Source of the DNA: Desulfuromonadaceae bacterium
Lineage (GTDB): Bacteria; Desulfobacterota; Desulfuromonadia; Desulfuromonadales; SZUA-540
Reading direction: 5' to 3'
NCBI GenBank assembly: GCA_003250235.1
Contig: QKGY01000346.1
Span: forward strand, 1 to 14,632
Length of the DNA stretch: 14,632 bases
A program made the position numbers and the translations under genes. Below are positions 1 through 6,180 of this stretch, piece after piece (position 1 is the first letter of the stretch; every line of letters begins with the position of its first letter). Below the pieces are notes generated by a model. It was given only the letters and a program-made list of their open reading frames with translations, was not told where the DNA came from and searched no databases.

Positions 1-81
1 CCCAATCCGGGAGCCGTTCTTTTCGAGAAAAGTCCTGTCACCTGTTTACTCATCCGAAGTCACGCAAGGTGGCTCATTCGA

Positions 82-113
82 AAGCCCAACCTGCCATGAA
101 ACAGGTTGGGCTT
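82..113. terminator. Inverted repeat, probable terminator at the end of the left lipoprotein gene
   Basis: A perfect 12-bp inverted repeat (82-93 pairs with 102-113) encloses an 8-nt loop. It lies about 40 nt past the TAA stop of the minus-strand lipoprotein gene that ends at 152. The T-tracts on both sides are poor (CTTTCG on the minus side, CTTCTC on the plus side), so it is not a textbook intrinsic terminator. The position and stem strength still suit transcript ending or 3'-end protection, possibly shared with a gene beyond the left edge. Positions 1-81 show no convincing gene. Confidence 0.5.
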
Positions 114-151
114 CTCGTCTCCTGAGCCCAAAATCAAGGTGGTACCGCGGC

Positions 152-1486
152 TTACGGCGTCACAAAGCGATAATAGTTGCTCTCCGGCTTGATCCAGGTA
201 CTTTCGCAGCCATTCGGCCCGGAAGGGACGAGAGAGAACGCCCAGGGGGTGCAGGCCTTTCTCGCACCGATGGTAAAACAGGCACGAATGCTCCAAAGAT
301 ACCTCGAGTCAGGCATCAGAGTCTCTTCAACCCGATGCATGGCCGCCGGCAGGGCAACGCGCTCGTAGACCAGCGCTCCTCGGCGAGTCCCTTCCATCCG
401 CCAGATCTTCAGATCATAGCGTACATCCGTGGCCGCGTACCCGGTCTTTTTCTCCAATTGGACCTGCCTGCGACTGCCGGGGAACGGCTGCCACTCGAGT
501 GTTGGCTGCCGCGACGGGACAAAAGGCCATTGCTGCTTCACCTGGGGAAAGTAGTCGATATTCAGCGGCGGCGAAACGGGGCAGATCCAGCAGCAGCCGT
601 AATCTTCCGTACCGGGCAGACGCCAGGTGCCTGAATCCATGGGCAGGGCCGCGGTAAGAAACAGGTTGTCGACAATCTGCGTGGAAAGAGAGTCGAGAGC
701 CGAATCCACTTCGCGCGAGAGAGAGGCGGGATCCATTTTGAGCCAATCGGAGTAACGGCGCACCTGACTGCCGACCTCGTACTTTCGGCTGTAGACCTCG
801 ACGCCGCTGCCAATGTCCGTGATTCTCACCCGTGCTTCCAGGTTGAGAGCCAGGGCAGGATCGTCCTGCTGCTGTCCCGCAAGGACAAAATCACACCGAG
901 TGAGGGCCACCGCCAGAGCTTTCTGGTAGCCGTACGCCGCAAGACGTTTGAACTCCTCGCAGGCTTCACCGGCTTCACACCCCGGCAGGGAAACCGGATT
1001 GATGGACAGATCGGGGATTTCCCGACTTTTGATCAGCACCCTGTTGGCCAGGGTAAGCTGTGAAGAAAAATGCCTCATCAAGGCAGCGATAAACGCCTCG
1101 TTGTCTCCGCTCTTCTTTTCCGGAGTTGCTTTTAAACTCCCCTGGATGGCGCCGACCGTCCCCCCGAACACCACGGCGAACGCCAGATAGAGTAAAAGAG
1201 CCGCCCCGCACACTTCTCCGGAGCAGTTGCTTCCCCCCAGGCCCTGCACCATGCCTGCGATCCCCTCCCCCGCCCCTTTGAGCGCGCCCTGGGCCCTGCT
1301 GCTGGCGAAGAGTTCCAAAGAGGTGTCCGTTTGGGAAGAATCGGCAACAAGCGCGATGCGTTGCGTAAGGAGTTCCTCGCGCAGGGCGAGCTGAGGGGGC
1401 TTGGCCGTGCAACCCGACTGAGACAGGAGGAGAGAGAAGACCAGGAAAGCAGAGAGGAAACGTGCTGGCATCCGGTTCTCACGCAT
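152..1486 (-). CDS. Lipoprotein of unknown function with a Gly-rich hydrophobic segment and a C-terminal Ig/Fn3-like region
   Basis: The product (about 444 aa) starts with a basic n-region and a hydrophobic stretch ending LLSQSGC, so it is probably a lipoprotein acylated at Cys26; Gln at -3 makes the lipobox slightly atypical. Residues about 66-125 are Gly-rich with a hydrophobic core (ALLLYLAFAVVFGGTVGAIQG, about 94-114) that resembles a glycine-zipper membrane segment. The middle (about 150-290) is mixed alpha/beta and contains VRITDIGSGVEVYSRKYEV, which reads like surface-lipoprotein strands. About 325-420 resembles an Ig/Fn3-like domain (PTLEWQPF, then YDLKIWRM, then SRYLWSIRAC). Several cysteine pairs fit an oxidising compartment. 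The frame stays open to a TTG at 1531, but the ATG at 1486 (or 1471) gives a compact signal peptide; ribosome binding sites are weak for all of them. It lies 155 nt downstream of the kelch lipoprotein on the same strand, so co-transcription is possible. I do not recognise the family. Confidence 0.75.
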   Translation of the reverse strand: MRENRMPARFLSAFLVFSLLLSQSGCTAKPPQLALREELLTQRIALVADSSQTDTSLELFASSRAQGALKGAGEGIAGMVQGLGGSNCSGEVCGAALLLYLAFAVVFGGTVGAIQGSLKATPEKKSGDNEAFIAALMRHFSSQLTLANRVLIKSREIPDLSINPVSLPGCEAGEACEEFKRLAAYGYQKALAVALTRCDFVLAGQQQDDPALALNLEARVRITDIGSGVEVYSRKYEVGSQVRRYSDWLKMDPASLSREVDSALDSLSTQIVDNLFLTAALPMDSGTWRLPGTEDYGCCWICPVSPPLNIDYFPQVKQQWPFVPSRQPTLEWQPFPGSRRQVQLEKKTGYAATDVRYDLKIWRMEGTRRGALVYERVALPAAMHRVEETLMPDSRYLWSIRACFTIGARKACTPWAFSLVPSGPNGCESTWIKPESNYYRFVTP

Positions 1487-1557
1487 GGCGAAAAAGGTGT
1501 TTTCCGGCGAACGAGAGACGAAGAAGTGCAAGGCGATTGTTTTCAGGAGAACGCAGA

Positions 1558-1599
1558 GGGGCGATGCAATCCGGTCTTTCCAAGGGTTGCATCATCCCC
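1558..1599. other. Imperfect hairpin between the two left lipoprotein genes
   Basis: GGGG (1558-1561) and GATGCAA (1563-1569) pair with TTGCATC (1587-1593) and CCCC (1596-1599), with a small internal mismatch and a 17-nt loop. It sits between the stop of the kelch gene (1641) and the start of the next minus-strand gene (1486). There is no T-tract on either side, so it may be an RNA-processing or partial-termination structure that uncouples the two lipoprotein genes. Evidence is limited to the symmetry and the position. Confidence 0.35.
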
Positions 1600-1640
1600 T
1601 CAGTCATTCCCCGTTCTGTCTAAAAGACGACCCGGCACCC

Positions 1641-2924
1641 CTACAGGATGTCGTTTTCAGGGGTGTATTCCCGCGAGATCAGGCTTTCGAACACGTAGAC
1701 CTTGCCGTTCACAACCCCGGAGGCGGCTTCGGCAAGACCCGAGGTCATGGACGTCTTGGGGAACCAGCTGTTGGTGGCCGGGTCATAGAGGCTCGTCTCG
1801 GCAATAGCCCGGTTTAATTCGTAGTTTCCCCCGGCCACGAAAATCCGGCTTCCCGTCACGCTGGCCGACAGATCGGAACGGGGCAGGAGCATGTCCGCTC
1901 TGGCCGACCAGCTCCCCAAGACCGGATCGTATTCCTCGACGGTGGCGAGATGCCCGGGCAATCCGTACCCTCCCAGGGCGTATACCTTGCCATTGACCGC
2001 CGCGGCAGCCAGCCCTTCACGTGGGGTCGGCATCGGCGCCAGGGAAGCCCAGGAATCGAGGGTCGGATCGTACACCTCGACCGTCGCCAGGGTAAAGCCG
2101 GCGCTCGCCCCTCCGACCACGTAGATTTTGTTGTCCACCACACAGGCGGCGGCAGCAAACCTTTCGGTCGGCATCGGCGCTTTAGCGGTCCAGCTGTCGG
2201 CGGAGGGGTCATATTCTTCCACTGTCGACATCCCCCCGGGCTGAAGGAGGCTGGTGCCGCCGATCACGTACAGCTTCCCATTGACCACGGCCGCCACGGG
2301 CGACTTTCGAACCGTCGGCATCGCCGTTCCCGTACGCCAGCTGTTGGTCAGCGGGGCATAGATTTCCACCGTGGCGAGCGGGTCGAAATCGTAGCCGGCA
2401 AAATCATACCCTTCGCCGCCCACCACATAGATCTCGCCTCCCAGAGCCGCCGCGGCATATCCCGTGCGCGGGGTCGGCATCGCCGGTTTGTCCGCCCAGG
2501 GAAACGCGCTGACCCTGAAACTCCCCTCGATCACATTCGATTGCAGCCCGGAAGCATCCGTCACGTAAATCTGCACGGTAAAAACGTCGATCACCGTCGT
2601 ATCGACCTGACCGATAATCTGAATCGTCGCGCTGGTCACCCCCGAAGCGTCGGTAAAGGGGTCGGTGAGGAAATCGATCAGGGTCTGGGATGAGTCGTAA
2701 ACCGCTATCGTCATCGATGCCAGATCCCCGTTGGGATCGTAAAAGTCGAAACTCCCCCCAAGGGTTGTCGTCCCGCCGCCGTCATTGACATAGACGGCCG
2801 TGGGGGCATAGAAAAAATTGGAGAGGATCGGAGCGACGGGCTCCCCGCCTCCTCCACCGCCACCCCCGCCGCCGCAGCCTGCCAAAAACCCGATGATCCC
2901 TGCCAAGACCGCCAATCTTTTCAT
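1641..2924 (-). CDS. Kelch-repeat beta-propeller lipoprotein
   Basis: The 427-aa product has a clear lipoprotein signal (MKRLAVLAGIIGFLAGC, acylation at Cys17) followed directly by ten glycines (18-27), a flexible tether off the membrane. Residues about 31-140 look like an Ig/cadherin-like beta domain (YDPNGDLASMTIAVYD, then FTVQIYVTDASG). From about 149 on there are kelch repeats, each starting near an MPTPR-like motif (about 149, 202, 251, 298, 345, and a degenerate one near 393). Each has GKLYVIGG-type strands and a downstream YDP..(D/N)SW element. The last repeat has FES in place of the glycine pair and probably closes the propeller. Kelch propellers usually bind proteins or glycans; some are enzymes such as sialic-acid mutarotases, but nothing here shows catalysis. 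The start is fixed by a strong AGGAGGA site about 5 nt before the ATG at 2924. The family assignment is firm; the ligand is unknown. Confidence 0.92.
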   Translation of the reverse strand: MKRLAVLAGIIGFLAGCGGGGGGGGGGEPVAPILSNFFYAPTAVYVNDGGGTTTLGGSFDFYDPNGDLASMTIAVYDSSQTLIDFLTDPFTDASGVTSATIQIIGQVDTTVIDVFTVQIYVTDASGLQSNVIEGSFRVSAFPWADKPAMPTPRTGYAAAALGGEIYVVGGEGYDFAGYDFDPLATVEIYAPLTNSWRTGTAMPTVRKSPVAAVVNGKLYVIGGTSLLQPGGMSTVEEYDPSADSWTAKAPMPTERFAAAACVVDNKIYVVGGASAGFTLATVEVYDPTLDSWASLAPMPTPREGLAAAAVNGKVYALGGYGLPGHLATVEEYDPVLGSWSARADMLLPRSDLSASVTGSRIFVAGGNYELNRAIAETSLYDPATNSWFPKTSMTSGLAEAASGVVNGKVYVFESLISREYTPENDIL

Positions 2925-3234
2925 GTGTCCTCCTCCAGGATTTGTTCGGAGTCAACCCCGCAATCCCGCCGCTGAGACAATACGAAACCGTTTGACAACC
3001 GGATTTGCAAGAAAGCCAGAGAGGCAAAAGACGAGAAAAAAGATAGTCGGCGTCTTTAATATTTCCTTTATCACCGGCCGATGCAAATACAAGAGAGGCA
3101 CACGATTTACCATGCATGGTATGAGGGGCAGGGGAGGAGCGATGCCAAAATCTCGCGACATCGCAGCCAGTCAAGACGCCGCCATGGCCGACGGCCTCTG
3201 CAACAACTTTTGATGCATTCACCTCAATTCCTGT
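2925..3234. other. Divergent intergenic region between kelch lipoprotein and kinase genes
   Basis: This stretch separates the minus-strand kelch gene from the plus-strand kinase. It holds the kelch ribosome binding site at its left edge, a 7-bp inverted repeat (3027-3033 with 3051-3057, AAAGACG/CGTCTTT) and the 14-bp palindrome at 3108-3121. The open frames across it (for example the one starting at 3081) have no ribosome binding site and unnatural composition, so I call no gene here. Confidence 0.6.
3108..3121. promoter_or_regulatory. Perfect 14-bp palindrome TACCATGCATGGTA, possible operator
   Basis: The sequence is exactly self-complementary over 14 bp with no spacer. It lies midway between the divergent kelch and kinase genes, where a dimeric repressor or activator site would be expected. 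No recognised regulator consensus is assigned; this rests on symmetry and position alone. Confidence 0.35.
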
Positions 3235-3263
3235 TTGAAATGGTCTCCGCCATCCATTACTAT
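3235..3263 (+). promoter_or_regulatory. Candidate sigma-70 promoter for the kinase-regulator operon
   Basis: TTGAAA (3235-3240, 5 of 6 to consensus) and TACTAT (3258-3263, 4 of 6) are separated by exactly 17 bp. Transcription would begin near 3270. That would place the ATGs at 3213 and 3240 at or upstream of the transcript start and favour a TTG start near 3312 for the kinase signal peptide. Confidence 0.45.
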
Positions 3264-3311
3264 CGACCCGTTAAGGAAATTCTCATTCTATCCGACGGGA
3301 AACACCCCGAA

Positions 3312-3404
3312 TTGCGAGTTCCATTGCGATCTCTTTTATTTATTATCTTACTGATCCCCTCCGTCATTCTCTCCCATGGAGCCTGTGCGGCAACATCTGC
3401 GGGG
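3312..3404 (+). CDS. 5' signal-peptide part of the split 7TMR-DISM kinase gene (frameshifted)
   Basis: In a frame different from the kinase ORF, a TTG at 3312 opens a typical signal peptide: a short basic n-region (RVPLR), a hydrophobic core (SLLFIILLIPSVILS) and an HGACAATSA cleavage region. Downstream, the frame that continues the kinase reads GEASHGSEQAIEPFVTIFRDPSGTM into the first ATG of the main ORF. That is the expected start of an extracellular 7TMR-DISMED2 domain. The two frames join without a gap if one G is added to the GGGG run at 3401-3404. This part and 3473-5224 are therefore probably one gene with a one-base deficit. The exact start is uncertain because no strong ribosome binding site is visible; TTG at 3324 is an alternative. 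Confidence 0.55.
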
Positions 3405-3472
3405 AAGCTTCACATGGCAGCGAGCAGGCCATCGAACCGTTCGTCACCATTTTTCGCGACCCTTCCGGAACC

Positions 3473-5224
3473 ATGCCCCTTGATCAGGTCGTCCACCAGG
3501 CCTTTTCGCCGTTGGGCTCCATGTTCAATTTCGGCTATACCGACGATACGATCTGGGCCAAGGTTCAGGCGCACGAGAGTCAATCGCCGGCTCGTCACTG
3601 GCTGATCGCTATCGGTATCCCCTATCTGGATGAAGTGGATGCTTATCAACGGATTGACGGTCAGTGGGACCAGATCCATAAAGGCCGGGGCATTTCTCTG
3701 TGGAGTAAGCCTTATCCGCATCGCGACAGCCTGATTCCGGTCTCCTTCGACGACAGAGGCGACGCCACGGTATTCTTACGTCTTCGCTCCCGCGACGGCA
3801 CCACCGTCAACGCCCGGATGGTCACGGTCGATCACTACTTCGCCCAAGACCATCGGGCCCGTTTCTTTTTCGGCGGGTACTTCGGGGTCATGCTGGCCAT
3901 GGCGGTCTACAATTTCTTCCTGTTCCTGTCCCTGCGCGACAGACGTTATCTGTACTACGTTCTGTTCACGCTTGCCGTGGCCGCCAATGTCGCCGCGCAC
4001 TATGAATTTTTCCATGAGTTCCTGTTGCATGGGAGCGACTGGCTGAATAGCCACCTGAATATCTTTACCTTCTGCCTGGCGATTCTGGCTTCGATCAAAT
4101 TCGTGCAGAATTTTTTGCAGACCCGGGAACGCTTGCCGCGCCTGAATCGTCTTTACCAGGGGTTTCAAGGGGCCCTTGTGGGCGTGGCTGCGTATGCCGC
4201 GCTGGCGGACAATCCGGGCACCCTGCCCTTGTTCTGCGTTCTGCTTCCCCTTTTGGCGCTGATCGCAATCACCGCCGTCCACGCGCTGCGCTACCACGAC
4301 GATCCCTCGGCCCGCTACTTTATCGTGGCCTTCGGGCTGTTCATCAGCGGCGTCGGCATGTTTTCCCTGCGAAGGTTCGGGCTGCTTCCGGCAAGTCCGG
4401 TGGTCAATTTCACGTTTTTGGCCGGTTCGATTGCCGAAACCATGCTCCTTTCCTTTGCCCTGGCCAACCGCATCAACGTCCTTTACGACCAGAAGGAGAC
4501 GGCCCAGAATCAACTGATCGCCCACATCAGCGAGCACAATCGCAGCCTGGTTAAATTGCGGGACGAGCTGGAGGACACCGTCCGGATACGCACCGAACGG
4601 CTGACGACTTCTCTGCAGGAGAAAGAGGTCCTGCTCAAGGAAATCCATCATCGGGTAAAAAACAACCTGGCTATTGTCGAAAGCTTGCTCGGGTTCCAGA
4701 TTCGTCAAGCCGACAACTCGACGGATATCCGCTCGGAATTGAAAGCGGCGCAGAGCAGGATCCGGTCGATGGCCTTCGTGCATGAGCTTCTCAACACCAG
4801 CGAGAACCTGGCGCGAGTCAACGCGCGGGATTATCTGCTGCGTTTGACGGAGAGTCTTAAAGATGCCTACGCCTTTCCCGGCGGGCCGGTTACCCTGAAC
4901 TGTTTTTCCGACTCGATCGAGCTCCCCATGGATGTGCTGACATCCTGCGGGCTGATCGCCTCGGAACTTGTAACCAACGCGTTCAAGCATGCGTTTCCCT
5001 CACCGGACCAAGGGGGGACCATCGAACTCGCCTTTAAACATGAGGCCGCAAGGCTGGTCATGAGTGTCCGTGACGACGGGTGCGGACTCGCCGAAGACAA
5101 CCGGGAACATCTGGGCATGCGGCTCGTGAGAATCATGACGGAACAGCTGAACGGCCACATCGAGGTATTACGCCAGGAAGCAGGGACGAGCTGGCAGTTG
5201 ACCATCCCGGAGGGGCAGGAATAA
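3473..5224 (+). CDS. 7TMR-DISM sensor histidine kinase (HisKA_2 type)
   Basis: The 583-aa frame encodes the second part of an extracellular 7TMR-DISMED2 sensory domain (about 1-125), a seven-helix DISM membrane domain (about 132-335; helices near FFFGGYFGVMLAMAVYNFFLF, YYVLFTLAVAANVAAH and later segments), a coiled linker (about 338-385) and a kinase core. The dimerisation/phosphoacceptor helix carries EIHHRVKNNL (about 390-399), the HisKA_2 signature, with His393 the likely phosphorylated residue. The ATPase has an N-box (SELVTNAFKHAF, about 497-508) and a G1 box (RDDGCGL, about 533-539). It autophosphorylates from ATP and should pass phosphate to the regulator starting 3 nt after its stop. 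The ATG at 3473 is internal to the sensory domain: the upstream codons in the same frame (about 3407-3472) also look like domain sequence, while the signal peptide is in another frame, so the gene appears frameshifted. Function if the frameshift is real: probably mis-targeted or lost. Confidence 0.9.
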   Translation: MPLDQVVHQAFSPLGSMFNFGYTDDTIWAKVQAHESQSPARHWLIAIGIPYLDEVDAYQRIDGQWDQIHKGRGISLWSKPYPHRDSLIPVSFDDRGDATVFLRLRSRDGTTVNARMVTVDHYFAQDHRARFFFGGYFGVMLAMAVYNFFLFLSLRDRRYLYYVLFTLAVAANVAAHYEFFHEFLLHGSDWLNSHLNIFTFCLAILASIKFVQNFLQTRERLPRLNRLYQGFQGALVGVAAYAALADNPGTLPLFCVLLPLLALIAITAVHALRYHDDPSARYFIVAFGLFISGVGMFSLRRFGLLPASPVVNFTFLAGSIAETMLLSFALANRINVLYDQKETAQNQLIAHISEHNRSLVKLRDELEDTVRIRTERLTTSLQEKEVLLKEIHHRVKNNLAIVESLLGFQIRQADNSTDIRSELKAAQSRIRSMAFVHELLNTSENLARVNARDYLLRLTESLKDAYAFPGGPVTLNCFSDSIELPMDVLTSCGLIASELVTNAFKHAFPSPDQGGTIELAFKHEAARLVMSVRDDGCGLAEDNREHLGMRLVRIMTEQLNGHIEVLRQEAGTSWQLTIPEGQE

Positions 5225-5227
5225 TCC

Positions 5228-5896
5228 ATGATAAAGATCCTGGTCGTCGAAGACGAATTGCTGATTGCCCATTATCTCAAAGACGTCCTTGAAGCAGAGG
5301 GGTATCAGGTTGTCGGCCTGGCGCGGACGGGAAACGAGGCGATCGAGCATTTCAAAAACCATCAGCCCGATCTGGTCTGCATGGACATCCAGCTCAAGGG
5401 GGAAACGGATGGCATCAGCACGGCCCTGCAGATGCGGCAGCTGGGCCCCTTCATTCTGGTCTATCTGACCGCCTTCGGGGATCGCACGATGGTAGGAAAA
5501 GCACAGGAGACCCACCCCGCGGGATTCCTCGTCAAACCGGTTACCGACCGCACCGTGGTTGCCACCATCGAAACCGCCCTTTTCAACCACGCCAGGCAAC
5601 AGGATCCCCCGGCTCAGCCCTCTTCGAACCCTGGTTTTTCACTCGACATGACGACCGGGCGCTTTTCAACAGAAGATCACAGCATCCAGTTGACGCCCCA
5701 CGAAGCCCTGCTTCTGGATATTCTCATTCGGGAGCGGGGCAAAGTGGTGGGCAGCGAAACCCTCAGTGCCCAGATCTGGCCGGCAGCCAACGTCAGCGAA
5801 ACCAGCATCAAAACCCTGGTCTGGCGTTTGCGGCGGAAACTCCCAGACAAGAATCTCGTCAAAACCGTACCGGGGTTCGGTTACCGTCTTGACTGA
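5228..5896 (+). CDS. OmpR/PhoB-family response regulator
   Basis: The 222-aa protein has an N-terminal receiver domain (about 1-120) with acidic pocket E8/D9, phosphoacceptor Asp53 (LVCMDIQL), switch Thr81 and Lys103 (LVKP), all the residues needed for phosphorylation. The C-terminal part (about 135-222) is a winged-helix Trans_reg_C domain: SIQLTPHEALLLDILIRERGKVV, then SETSIKTLVWRLRRKLP (recognition helix) and VKTVPGFGYRLD (wing). The ATG at 5228 follows the kinase stop by 3 nt, with GGAGGGG/CAGGA just upstream, so the two are translated from one mRNA. Members of this family bind direct repeats spaced 10-11 bp; exactly such repeats lie 59 nt downstream of its stop, making the secreted-protein operon its likely target. 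A HisKA_2 kinase paired with an OmpR-type output is a less common combination. Confidence 0.93.
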   Translation: MIKILVVEDELLIAHYLKDVLEAEGYQVVGLARTGNEAIEHFKNHQPDLVCMDIQLKGETDGISTALQMRQLGPFILVYLTAFGDRTMVGKAQETHPAGFLVKPVTDRTVVATIETALFNHARQQDPPAQPSSNPGFSLDMTTGRFSTEDHSIQLTPHEALLLDILIRERGKVVGSETLSAQIWPAANVSETSIKTLVWRLRRKLPDKNLVKTVPGFGYRLD

Positions 5897-5954
5897 GAGA
5901 ACCCGTTCGTCGCGCCACGCTGACAGAGCGCAATACCCGCCCCACCTCCTCCTT

Positions 5955-6003
5955 TTGTGACCGGATTGTAATTTCTTAACCCGCTATTGTGATGGTTTTG
6001 TAA
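5955..6003 (+). promoter_or_regulatory. Two TTGTGA-N5-TTGTAA direct-repeat sites, predicted response-regulator operator
   Basis: Four TTGTRA hexamers start at 5955, 5966, 5987 and 5998. Each pair is TTGTGA-N5-TTGTAA with an 11-bp period, and the second pair repeats the first exactly 32 bp (about three helical turns) downstream. This geometry is the one OmpR/PhoB-family dimers use: head-to-tail half-sites on one face of the helix. A TAAAGT hexamer at 6017-6022 could be the -10 of a promoter whose -35 is replaced by the activator, as in Pho-box promoters. I saw no further copies elsewhere in the window. Binding by the neighbouring regulator is inferred. Confidence 0.7.
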
Positions 6004-6016
6004 CCGTCCTCCTCCG

Positions 6017-6022
6017 TAAAGT
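6017..6022 (+). promoter_or_regulatory. Candidate -10 element of an activator-dependent promoter
   Basis: TAAAGT matches the -10 consensus at 4 of 6 positions and begins 13 nt after the last TTGTAA half-site. There is no good -35 at 16-18 bp spacing, which fits a promoter needing a bound activator. The predicted transcript would start near 6029 and carry a leader of about 135 nt before the large secreted-protein gene. Confidence 0.35.
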
Positions 6023-6150
6023 TGAAGGTAATCCAGTCCGGTTCCCGGTCGGATGTACCTGAGAACTTCCAAACCCGTCTGTGCATCCTCTTATCCAAAC
6101 CGGACACCCCTTTTTATCCGGCGTACAGCCAATTTTTCAGGAGGTTTTTT

Positions 6151-6180
6151 ATGCGGAGGTTGCTATGTGGAGGGCAGTAA
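6151..6180 (+). CDS. Possible 9-codon leader peptide overlapping the start of the large secreted-protein gene
   Basis: A strong AGGAGGT (6139-6145) sits 5 nt before an ATG at 6151 that opens MRRLLCGGQ and a TAA stop at 6178-6180. The frame differs from that of the large gene, whose ATG (6165) and own GGAGG lie inside this small frame. A ribosome finishing here would stop 13 nt past the downstream start, a geometry suited to translational coupling. It contains two consecutive arginine codons (CGG AGG), rare in many bacteria, so ribosome pausing is conceivable. It may equally be a chance ATG next to a ribosome binding site. Confidence 0.35.
   Translation: MRRLLCGGQ

Noticed and set aside
3081..3311. 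Open frame upstream of the kinase signal peptide (starts at 3081, 3213 and 3240)
   Set aside because: Residues before about 3312 look non-coding, no ribosome binding site is present, and the candidate promoter (-10 at 3258-3263) lies downstream of these starts.
3399..3410. Programmed -1 frameshift signal in the kinase gene
   Set aside because: The zero-frame sequence GCG GGG AAG CTT is not an X XXY YYZ slippery heptamer; a missing G is simpler.
3776..4990. 404-codon minus-strand frame antisense to the histidine kinase
   Set aside because: Low-complexity, Gln/Gly/Asp-rich translation typical of an antisense shadow; the kinase domains are on the plus strand.
6081..6164. Longer start (GTG 6081) for the large secreted protein, 1253 aa
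   Set aside because: It has no ribosome binding site and would put 28 residues before a clear signal peptide; ATG 6165 has GGAGG at good spacing.
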